Assembly (NCBI GenBank): GCA_016647705.1
Contig: CM028325.1
Coordinates: 25,902,474 to 25,966,473, forward strand
Source: Eucommia ulmoides
Lineage: Eukaryota > Streptophyta > Magnoliopsida > Garryales > Eucommiaceae
DNA: 64,000 nucleotides
Direction: 5' to 3'
Shown: positions 23,301-35,400 of the stretch, piece after piece
Position numbering within the stretch: the stretch's first letter is position 1
How the letters are laid out: each line of letters begins with the position of its first letter
The notes under the pieces: generated by a model
The model's database searches: none
What the model saw: the letters and a program-made list of their open reading frames with translations, nothing else
What the model was told of the DNA's origin: nothing
Program-made: the position numbers and the translations under genes

Positions 23301-26300
23301 AAAGGAGCAAGTAATTTTACTAATTTAGGATCCTATCAAACACATATAATCATAAAATCATTTTTGTGTCGTGTGTGATCCTAATCGGGATATTAAGAGT
23401 TGAAATTAACCTAAATTATTTTTCCTAATTTCTTTAAACTCTTAAACCTTCATCATCTTTGTCACCATCATTTAGCATCCATTCATAACTTGTCATCGTA
23501 TCTTCATCATTGGAACTTAATTAACTGAAACACTCAATTAAACCGTTAGTTCCACAAAAAACATCAACCTTTAATTGTTCATTAAAAACTTAGGATCAAC
23601 AAAGAGTATCCCATATACCCTACTTGAATTTTTCAAGCTATAGGAATAATTAAAAGTAAAGATTATCCTAAATACTTATATTTATCATAGACCCATACTA
23701 GGAATAGGTATAAGACTTAAAGTCTTCCAATGATTACTCAGTTTACACATAATTAGGTTGTCCCTTTGAACCTAAATTTTGGGATATCTAGTCAGCTAGG
23801 TTGGGTTTCCATTAAGGTGACTGTTTAGTTGTAAGCTTTAAACCCATTCTCCTCGATTAACATTATATTCTATCTTTAGTTATCCCTTTGGTTAGCGAAT
23901 CCGCAATGTTATCTTTTGATTTTACGCAGTTAATTGTGATAACTCCACTTAAGATTAACTATCTAATATATTATGTCTACGTTGTATGTGTCAAGACTTA
24001 CTGTTATACATACTACTCTATGCCCTACCAATTGCAGATTGGCTATCACAATGTATACAAATTACTAGGACATGTTTCGTCCACATTGGAATATCTTCTA
24101 AAAATTTACGAAGCCATTATACTTTTTTACTTGTTTTTCTAAAGCTATAAACTCATATCCCATTGTAGACCTTACAATACACGTCTGTTTGGAGGATTTC
24201 CATGAGACCGCTCTACCTCTAAGTGTAAAGATATATCCACTTATGGTTCTAATATCTTTATAATCTGTTATCCAATTGGTATCAGTGTAACTTTCATGTA
24301 CATCTGGATATGTGGTGTAATGCAATCTATAATTTAGGGCATACCTTAAGTATCTAAGAACCCTAACTATCATATTCTAGTTAACATTCCCAAAATGGCT
24401 AGTATATCTGCTATGTCTGCTCAACGTGTAGGCAATATCAAATCTAGTACAATTCATTAAGGACATTAGATTGCCAATTATTTGAGCATACTCTAACTGA
24501 GAGATACTTTCACCAGTATTTTTAGTCAGATGACTATTCACATCAATAGGTGTTGTAGCTAAGCCAGTATCATACTTATTGAATTTCTCAAGTATCTTCT
24601 CAATATAATCAGATTGTGACAATAATAGTCCTTCAGTAGATCTAGAAATTTTAATTCCTAGAATTACATCAGAAACACCAAAATCTTTCATATCGAACTT
24701 ACTAATTAACATTTTTTTGGTAGACTTAATGGTGTCATTGTTGTTACCAATAATTAGCACTGTCATCTACATAAAAGCATACAATGACATATCCGAATTC
24801 ATTATGCTTAATGTGGACATATTTGTCACTAATTGTAGTATCAAATATTCTTTTTGAAGAACAAGACTCTCTAGGAGTCTTACAAGAAAATATATCCTCA
24901 TAAAAGAATGTATTTCTAGATTCAATTATAGTATTCTCATGTAAATCTTCAATCTCAGACTTGTGAACTAAAAATAAGTAAGCACTACTGCTATGGGTGT
25001 ACCCAACGAATATGTAATCAATCATTTTGGGTCCCATTTTATTCCTTTTAGGAATTGGAACTACCACCTTAGCAAACACCCTCACACTTTCAAGAATTTG
25101 TAAATAGATATCTTACCTTTTCACATTTCATAGAATTTTATCCCATTTTTTATGTGGTAATTTTTTGAGAACGTAATTGATGGTAAGCAATGCTTCCCCC
25201 CATATGTACTAAGTTAGACCAAAACTTATCAATATAACATTCATCATTTCTTTTAAACTTCGATTCTTCCTCTCAGCAACTCTGTTTTGTTGAGGTGAAT
25301 AAGGTGTAATCGTTAGATGAATTATTCCGTGTTGAGGACAAAATTTCACAAATGATTATTCATAGTCATCACCTCTATCACTTCGAAGAACTTTAATCTT
25401 TTTGTTCAGTTGATTCTCAACTTCATTTTGTATTGCATAAACTTTTAAGGCATCATCCTTACTCCTTAGAAAATAAACATAACAGTATCTTGTGCAAATA
25501 TCAATAAAAGTAATATAATATTTTTTGCCTCCTCTATTTTGCACAAATTTTAAACCACAAATATCATTGTGAATTAACTCTAGAGGTTCTGTACTTCTTT
25601 TGATGGATTGAAAAGAAGTTCGAGTCAACTTGGGCTTCTCCAAGTCTCACATTAAGGTTTAAACCAATTTTGCAATTTGGCAATAAATCTAAACTAATTA
25701 ATTTACATATAGCATCATAATTAACATATCATAACCTAGCATCTCCAATCTTCATTTGACTCAATCTTATAAACTGAAGATGTAGCTTTATTAGCATTTG
25801 GAATCACAATCATGCATTACATTCAATTTAAAGAGGCCTTCATTCATATATCCCCTTCACACATACACTACACTTATGGTTATTACAACTGTTTTAGTCT
25901 CAAAGACAATTCTTAAGCTCTTCTTACTCATCAAATATCTGGAGACTATATTTTTGCAAATGCTTGACACATGAAGCATATCATTTAGAGTAAGCTATTT
26001 CCCAGAAGTCATTTTGAGCAGAATCATTCCTTATTATTCCACTTTGGAAGTCAATGAGTTTTCCATTTAGATTTGTACAATCATATCGACCAGTCGATAA
26101 GTGGTAAACATTCTCTTGTCTGAGCAGATATAGCGTGTAGCCTCAGTATCCATGTACCATTCTTTAAAGGTGTCAACTAGGTTGACTTCAGACACCACTG
26201 CTGAAAAATTCATCTCGGAAACATCTGAAGTAAGGTGATAAACTTCAGTCATATTAGCTTCATGCGTGGGCCTTATTTCATTACGTTTCACATGGAATTC

Positions 26301-29300
26301 ACTTGCACAGTATCCAACCTTTCCACGCGAGAAGCAGTTCTCCTTGAATTTATTTATTTATTTTTTCCTTTGGGAATAAGGCTTTGACTCATTCCAAGGC
26401 TATGAAACTTTCAATTCTTATTGATCTTGTGAACCTCCACAACATTTTCCTTTGAGTTCATAGAATGACGACCATCAAGATTCTCGGCAAACCAATGTTC
26501 TTTTCAATTCTAAGCCTTACAATCAGATCTTCTATATTCATTTCTTTGTGTCTACGCTTGAGATAGTTTTTGAAATCATTCCAAGTCGGTGGTAACTTCT
26601 CAATGATAGAAGATACTTGAAATGATTCACTCAACGACATTCTCTCAGCGAGAATGTCATGTATAATGATTTATAGATCTTGGGCTTAATTGATAATTGA
26701 TTTCAAATCCACCATAATATAATCAAGGAACTTTCTGACTACAAATTTTGTAGAAAACCCAGTGGGCCTAACTCACCCTCAAAAGATTCCTTGTAAGAGG
26801 AGGATTGTCCTAGGCGTTATTTATAACTCAGGATCAGGTAAAACAAACGATGTGGGATTAAACACGTCCCCCCACGCGCATGGTGGACTTTGGCAAACCA
26901 ATGCGAACAGATATCGGGGGAAACACCAACATCGATATGAGTTTCAACATGCCCCCTCATTCTTAGGGTGAATTTTTTTATAAACCATTGTGAACGGATA
27001 TCATGGGACCCAAGCGATGTGGGATTCAACAAATTTCTTTGAGCTGACGTCCTCTGTTTTGTATTTTTTATATCCAAGGATTCTCACAATCCTTCGATAT
27101 TTCCACCATAGTCTTTGTTGGAGCATCCGCATTCTCAAAGTCGTGAATTAGAACATCATCTTTTGTTACCACTTCTTAAAGTTACTCTCATCAAACTTGT
27201 CAAGCTTTTCTGCCTTAGGAAACGGAGTAGGCACTGCAGTGATAATGATCTGAGTCATAGGAAGCATCACATTTGACGTCTCAATTGGCGTATTATTTTC
27301 ACTTGTCATCACAGAATAGTATGTCTATAATTTAATGAATTTATAAAAATAATTAGAAAATTTAACAGTAAGTACTTTACAACCAAAACACAAACTAAAG
27401 ATTTGAACGTTCATAAACCAGAAACTGGACGTTAACGTTCACACAATAATTAAAAAAACAAAATCATAACATGAATGTTCACACTACAGATTCAAAATGT
27501 GAATGTTTACGAAATAGATTCGGAACATAAATGTTGAAGAAACAGATTCAATATGTGAATGTTTAAGAAACATATGAACATTCATTGATTTGAACAATAA
27601 CTACATTCTTGTTCACATATACAATATTACTGAAACAATACTCAAGAATTATTTCAGATAGAATTAAACTAACAATAACAAGTATTATCCCAACAATATT
27701 TTAACTATGCAATTTAAAAATAATAATTAAAAAAAGAAGAATTATTTCGGATAAAATTAAACTAACAATAAAGAAGTATGTCCCAACAATATTTTAACTA
27801 AGCAATTTACAAAAATAAAATATCATTTCAAAAATTTAAGTAACATGAATTTTCGGAAAAAAAAAAAAAAAAAAAAAGTGAACAATGTACTATTTTAGAA
27901 CTATACAACTTCAAAAAAAAAAAATTAAAATTTAAGTACATAAAAACTAATCTGCTTTAAGATTATTGGTGATAATCACTGAAATTTCAAAATAAATACT
28001 TAAATAATCATGGAATAAAACTAATAATAGTTAAACAATATCGATGTAAATATTAATTAATCATTGGCAATAAAATCAAAATATACAAATTCTATGAAAG
28101 ATTATTAAATGTATATAAAATCAGAAACATGACGTGAATGTTAACAGATAGAAACAGAATGTGATCATTCACCATTAAAAATCAGAAACTGATGGTGTGT
28201 GTAAATGTGCACGTAACAGAAACAGAAGCAACAATAGATAAGGGAAGTAAATGTTTACGTAATAGAAACAACAAATTAAAGTTTAAATAAAACTTACCCG
28301 GATATTCAAATAAAGAATATAATTGAAGTAGATCGAGATTAAATTTAACTCTATGCTCTTAAAGCAGATTTGTACCCCTATACTGGTGCTAATGGTTGAA
28401 TAGATGTCTGTCTCTCAAGGTACAACAATCTTCAAGTTTTTGGTTTTAAAGCAAAAAACTTTGCCAAACCAAATTTGTGTTTGAACTCTCACAAAATTCT
28501 ATATGTTTTGTGCTTCGCTTGTGATATAAAGTGATAATATTGTGAATTAGACTGATTAAAATGAATGTGAAGTCTCCTATTTATAGAAGAACAAAAGACA
28601 TCATCGAATGAATGCAATTTGGAAAGGAACATGTTCGTGTGAACATTCACAATAGCAGTCACCAATGAACGTTCACGTCTGTTCACTAGCACTAATTCAG
28701 CCTTAATGGTTAAACTATTAATTAACTGCTTAACTGTCACTTAATTAAAGTTAAACTATCCCGATGGGTTAAGAACCAACCCGACCCGGATCCGACCCAA
28801 ACCCGATCCAAATTTGGATCAAATCGACTTACTTGGCCTAGCCCGATTCGGGTTAAATGTTTGTTGCCTAGTGATTTGCTTTTATTTCCAACTTTATAAC
28901 ATGATATAAGCTCGAGTGCTCTCTCCACAACTAATATATGATAACTTATAACTTGACATAGTGCTCAAGTTTTTCCTCCACAATCAATATGAGATTATTT
29001 ATCCATTCTAGTCTTCAATCAATCTCAAGTGGGTTACTTTGATAATTAAAATATCATTTAAAGCTTAATTATTTTTCGCATATAAATATACTACAGCAAT
29101 CCCCAAACATTGAGGAACGCAATTGAAAACTAACTTAATTAATTTAATTAATGTGTCACACTTTAATTAATCAATTAAAGTAGCAAAAAATTCTAGCACC
29201 CCCAACCACCGCCGGTGCCACCACCCCCACGCCGTCGGTAAGACCACCACCTACCCCCCGCCACCCCTACTCCTATCCACCGCCTCTCTTCTCCTCTTCT

Positions 29301-29426
29301 TCTTCTTCTTCTTCTTCTTCTCTATTATACACACACACACACACCTTTTATTTGGAATTTCATTTTCTTTATGTTCGAATATTCTCTATTTAAAAAAATT
29401 ATATTTTTTTCAATTGAGGACTTTAT

Positions 29427-29463
<37 letters not shown>

Positions 29464-32400
29464 TACATTCCTAATTTATTCTCAACACTAACCAAATATT
29501 GAAATGAAAATGGTCATTGCAATACCACATATAATCCTTGGTTACCAAACATAAAAATGGTAAGGATCATTCCATTGCCATATTAATTCCAATCATATTA
29601 TCATTCTATTCCAGTATACCGAATGTAACGTAAAGATGTCAAATGAAATTTAGCGTACTACTCTACATGGACCACAATGGCATAAATGTAAAAGATTAAA
29701 GACCCAATTAATGCAATTAAAGATTGGGGACAAAATTGAATCCAAAGTATAAACTTGAGGGGTAAATTATTGACTTGTTTATCTTACTAAAAAAAACTTT
29801 TGTTTTACTTTTATTATTTTGACAAGGTTCGATGCCAAAGCACTGTTGGAGAAGCTAAGGAACAAAAGACTTGTTTTTGTTGGGGATTCACTCAATAGAA
29901 ATCAATGGGTTTCAATGGTATGCATGGTAGAGTTTATCATCTCCCCAACCCACAAATTGGTGGACTCCAATGGCTCCTTGGTCTCATTTAAGGCCCTTGT
30001 AAGTGAAAAATTTCCTCCTTAAAAACTGATCTCTTCAGTTTTTAATCTAAAAATAGTTTTGAGAAAAGTAATTAATTGTCTCAGGTTCAATATTGTTCTA
30101 AAAATAATATCATAATTTTAAGTATTAATATTTGATGAATTATGAAGAATTTATTTTTTTAACAAAGGGCTAATTTAATTTTTCTATTTAAATGAATTAA
30201 GATCATTATATCCTTATTTTTTATTTTATTTTTTGAATCTATTTATTATATAAAACCGAAAAAGGGAATTTGTCCAGGATTAAATATAATTTCATTTTAA
30301 CCTCACTTTTTTTTTTTGTGTTACTGTTGAATTTGTTGGTGTATAAAAATAGTACACACCTCAAGTGTGATCTAGTATTAAATGTGGGTCCTTTTGCTAA
30401 GGTGGAGTCGGCGGTTGAAAATTCCTCACGTGAGTTGTACTGGGTCCTATGATGACTGACCTATTGTGTCCAAAGTCCAGCTCCTCGGGGGATGGTACTT
30501 ACAAAAGGCTCAGACCAGGATTTGTCCTAGTGAAGCCCCCTCCGGCATGAAAATAAGAGCTTAGAGAGAAAATGTACAGAAATATGTTAAGTAAGCAAGT
30601 GAACTCAATACATGCACGTAATAAAACGTACCTCGGACTTGCATAACCCCTAGTATATATAGGGTTGGAGATGATTATTCGGGCCTAAACATGGTTAATT
30701 AAGTGAAATCATGTATCTAGCCGATAATCCAGGGCGTTTAGGAGATAATCACTGGGCTTGGGCTTTTTGGCCTATTTAGAGAAGCCCTCAGGCCTCTGTC
30801 AGGCCTGTGGTGGTGAGCTAGAGGAAGAGAAGCAAGTTGGAATTGAGAGCCGATCGAGGTGAACAACTGAGTCCTTGAAGTTATCTATCTAGGGCACGGT
30901 GCAGAGCTCAGGGTGGCACACCCCTACGAGGCACCTTGCTCCTTCTTGGGTGCAAAGGAGAATCCAGGGAGGAGCCGTGGTCAGCGTATGCTCCAGTGTG
31001 GCGCTGGGGATTCTGGAATACGTCCATGTCACTATGAGGACGGAAAGGTGGCTGGGCCCCAAGTACTGACTCTATGGTACCCGAAAATACCCTCATATGT
31101 TATCCCCTAGCCCTGTGCGGTGACGGAAGCGAGACGCTCAGGGGTATCAATTTTTGGCTGGAACGGGCGTCCTGGAGACTTCGAAGTACGAGAAACACCT
31201 CTAGTCGACATTTTTCCAAGAGTTAACTTTTTTTTTTTTTTTTTTTGGGAGTTAATTTGAAATAGGCCCCCATAAGGTCGAGATCCAGGGTCAGGTAGCA
31301 CAACAGGGCGACCCCGAATTTTAATGATTTTCAGGACGACACTTTTCCCACAGTTGACTTTTTTTGAGGAGCTAACTTGAAATAGGCCCCCATATGGCCA
31401 GGGTCCGGGTTAAGTAGTACGACAGGGCAACCTCTAATTTCTTCGATTTTTAGGATGCCACTTTTCCCGCGGTTGACTTTTTCTTGAGGAACCAATTTGA
31501 AATAGGGCTGGGGTTCGAGGTCAGGTAGCACAGCAAGGCGGCCTCAAATTTCTTCGAATTTCAGGGTGACACCCGTTTACTATGAAGAAACCCTGAGCAC
31601 AGAATGACCTTCACTGTGGAGAAAATAGAGGAGAGCCTCAGGGGGTACGCGTCGCAGACAGGCAGGGGAGGTAAGGTAGGCACGCCCCCTATAAAGCTCC
31701 CAGTACCCACGATTGTAGATCGTCCGGCAGGGGGAGCGTCAGCTGCCGCTAGGCCAGGCATGTCGGCCTTTAGAGCCAGCAACTTTTAGCTCTCCATACC
31801 CTCAAATTTTTTCGGTCCACTATGGCCATATTTTTACCTTATACCATTTCAGATCCTTAGAGAATTTTTTAGGCACACGGTATTCTTTGTTGCTTCCCTC
31901 TATACGGGTGAGGCTTGAGGGGATAACGTATTAAGCACATCAGAGCGCTTTTCATTCGGAACTTTGATCGATACATTTGGATAAGGCCCCCATCTATACC
32001 CTGCTACCCAGAGGTAGCACGGTAGGGCGGTAGGTGCAAAATAAGATGGCCTGCCAGAGTAGATGAGGTGAAACTTCTGAACGGCACCCCTGGACGGCCC
32101 TTTTTGGGAAGGCACTTTTGAACGACATTTTTTGGAGAGGGTCACCATCTGGACCCTGTCGACTAGGAGTGGCACGGTAAGACGGTGCCCATCAAACCAG
32201 GTGATGCCGATTATAGGGCACTAAGGACAAATCCCTGGACAAAGCCTTTGGGGAGGACCACCATAATGGCTATGCATTGCCTATATTCTGATTTCTCCAC
32301 CGGCCCTGTGGGGATGAGTTTTGAAAGACAAATGATAGTTCCATACACAAAAGTTCCAAGTAAAGAGATATCGGGAAAGACAGTGCTGACGAGGGGGCCC

Positions 32401-35400
32401 TTGAGGAAGATAAGATTTACGCTACTTCTCCTTGCACAGTGCTTCTCTTAACAAGGGCGGGGAGGACTGAGCTTTAGATCATTGTCTCTTCAACACTTAG
32501 GATTTTGTAGACTCTTTTCACTTATTCCTTTTTTTCTACGCGCGAGCATGTAAGATTCTAAGTAGCGTAGCTAGGGTATTTCAGAGTCTACTATTTTTCC
32601 CCAATGTTTTTGTCAAGTCGCTTTTTGCTTGGTCCTGTTTTCAAAGTTATAAAATTTTGAAATTTTTGTAAAAAAACTTCTCGTCTCTGCCGAGGACCAT
32701 GGACCACTAGCCCCCCAGTCTGGGATATGAGTTGATTGTAAGAAATTATGTCATGGACTTAGGAGAAAGGTTTCTTAGGGTGTCAGGTCCTCTCGGTCTG
32801 TAGGGGCGCAACACGGTAGTTGGTCTCCCTTGGCCGGTCATCGGGGAGTTCCCTTTAGTCATGTTTATTCAAGAACTCTTTCAGGTTATCTCCATTTAGT
32901 CCATGCAAGAGCACTTTCCCTTTGAAACTCCGAACTTATAGTCGACTAGTGGGGAGATATACTTAACTGCTGTTCCTTAGGCCCGATCAATGTCCTTCCC
33001 TAGGTGGATAACCTTGGTCTTTCCTCGGGTATGGGCTATTGATCTTCGGAGTAGGTCTGGCTGTCATTCTTGATGCGGAGCACCAGGTTGAGGCTTGTCG
33101 AGAACCCTCCGCGCTGTTGAGTATCGAGAGGCCGTTTTTGGAGATTAATCCGTGACATTGAGTATCAAGATACCGTTTTGGAGAATCACCCACGACCCTA
33201 CAGGTCGGGATGCCATTCACTTAGAGACAGCACAAGGCATATTCTACAAAACATCTTCTTTATTTTTATAAGCAAAAATCGTTACACTTGGTATAAACCA
33301 GAAGTTATTTACAAATGTGGATCTTTCCTACAGAAGTAGCGCTTCAGATGGTCAATGTTTCATGGGTTCCTGAGTGGCACACATTTCTCTATTTGAATAT
33401 TGTAGGTGCTCGGACGTGTGATCCTGGTGACTTTGTACGGCCTTTCCCAGGTAGGGGCTAACTTTCCGACGCCCTGTTCTTTGGTGGCCAAACTGACCTT
33501 TCTGAGAACAAGGTCATCGATGTCGAAGAAGCAAGGGCGGACTTGTCAGTTGCAGTATCTCGCTACCGCCTGCTGGTAGGTAGCTTATCAAACCTAGGCT
33601 TGTTCCCTTCATTCTTCGAGGAGGTCAAGGTGTAACGACAGTGTCGTATCAGTCCTATCTTGATCAAAGTCTTCTGCAGTTCTGAGAATCTGTATGCTTA
33701 TTTTTTTTAGGATAACAACCTCGAAGCCAAAGGCATTGCAAAAGGTGTTTCTCTAGTAGGAGTTCTTGGAGTGGTATAGTACACCTAAAGGATAGGGTAG
33801 ACATCTTCTACCCACTATCCTTTTAACTTATCAAGTCTTGTTTTCAACCCATGTAGGATAGTTTGTTCTTAACCTCCACTTGGCCATTTGATTGAGGGTG
33901 GCCGGGGAAGGCAAAATTTTTCTTGATCCTCAGCTTTGCATAGAAGGTGATGAAGAAGGAGTTGTTGAACTGGGTTCCAATGTTAGACTCAATTGCTCTT
34001 GAGATCCCAAAACGGCCTACTATGCCCTTTCATACAAAGTCACATATTTTTTCCTTGGTGATTCAGGTTAGAGGCTCAGCCTCGACCCACTTCGTGTAAT
34101 AATAGTCCATGGCGATGACCAGAAATTTTCTCTACCCGATCCTCTTGAAGAAAGGGTCCTAGTAAGTCAATGCCCTACTAGGAAAATAACCACGAACTAG
34201 TTATTAGAACCACCACGGTTAGAGAAGCGTGAGGGTGCGAGGCAAATCTCTGACACTTATCGCATTTTTTAACAAATTCTACGACACCCTCATGTTTTTT
34301 GGGCCAGAAATATCCTTGCCGGAGTAGCTTTCCCCTTGAGTGGTTATCGCACAATCCCTGGGAAAGTGCCTTGCTCTAGGTACTGCTTGATTGGGTCCAT
34401 CTATGTTGGTTGATCAGTGAGTTGATAGATAGTGGCTATTGGATCCGAGACTGCAATGCTTGAAGTGCTAAGGTACTCCACAAGGATACTCTTATTCAGA
34501 GTCCATTCCACCACCGAGGCGAGATTCGCCAGGGCATTAGCGTTCCTGTTCTCTTCTCGCAGGATCTGAGACACTTGGATTTTTTCAAAATTTGTCATAA
34601 GTTCCCTGACCCTCTCCAAGTATGCCACCATACTCAGATCATTTTCCATGTAGTTTTCGCTCACCTGGTTGACCATTAGTTGTAAGTTGCAGAAGACCAA
34701 AAGAGCTTGCACATTGAATTCCCTTGCCAAGAAAAGACCAGTGAGCAAGGCTTCATATTCAACTTTATTGTTCATAGCCTTGAATTCGAGTCAGAGAATG
34801 TATTCCACAACTTCTTTATCCGGGGCTAGCAGAATCATCCCTGCCCCACAACTACTAACATTAAACGATCCATCTGTGTAGAGCCGCCACGTTATTGGGC
34901 CGAAGTCGCAAAGATTGGGGGAAGTTCCCGGGTCTCCCAAGGGTAGAGATTCCTGACAATTTGCTTCTGGATTCTACTCTTCTAAGAAGGTGAGTTCTGC
35001 GATGAAATCTGCGAGGACTTGGCCTTTGATAGTCGTTCTCGATCGATATTCAATAGGAAACTATCCCAACTCAAAGCTATAATTCATCATCCTTCTCGAG
35101 TCATCAAGAGAGTGCAAGATCTATTTTAGGGGTTGGCCGGTCAGAACCACAATGCTGTGTACCTAGAAAAATTGTTGGAGTTTTCTGGAGGTGAACAACA
35201 GGGCATAAGCTAATTTTGAGTACCTTGTCTCATCATACAAAAGGACCCTACTAGAGTAGTACACTGGGTTTTGAACACCATTTTTCTTCCTCACCAGGGC
35301 TACGCTGACCACGGTTGAGGACGTGGAAATGTATAAGAACAACTCATTTCCCCTAAGGGTGTTAAGCGTGGGAGCGAAAGAGAGGTAATGTTTCAGATCA

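Larger units (their letters stand above)
20739..29198 (-). mobile_element. Ty1/copia retrotransposon in TBL intron 1
   Basis: It reads from 29198 leftward: complete 5' LTR (29198-27964), PBS region, gag, protease, integrase, truncated RT, RNase H and a 3' remnant LTR. It is the same family as the + strand element at 47546-56842. Pieces are disabled by stops and frameshifts, the N-terminal half of RT is deleted, and the 3' LTR is cut at about 20739. Consequently no target-site duplication is visible. Two solo LTRs (21451-23601 and 26749-27031) are nested inside. Its orientation is antisense to the TBL gene. Confidence 0.85.

Noticed and set aside
17769..29780. Intron-1 ends as two halves of one split foldback element
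   Set aside because: The CCCCTCAAATTT-type words match only over short stretches and are common in plant genomes; no target duplication was found.
31604..32451. Plus-strand frames opposite to the intron-2 gypsy
   Set aside because: They could be antisense-ORF remains, but there is no coiled-coil or start resembling the one at 2531; left unassigned.
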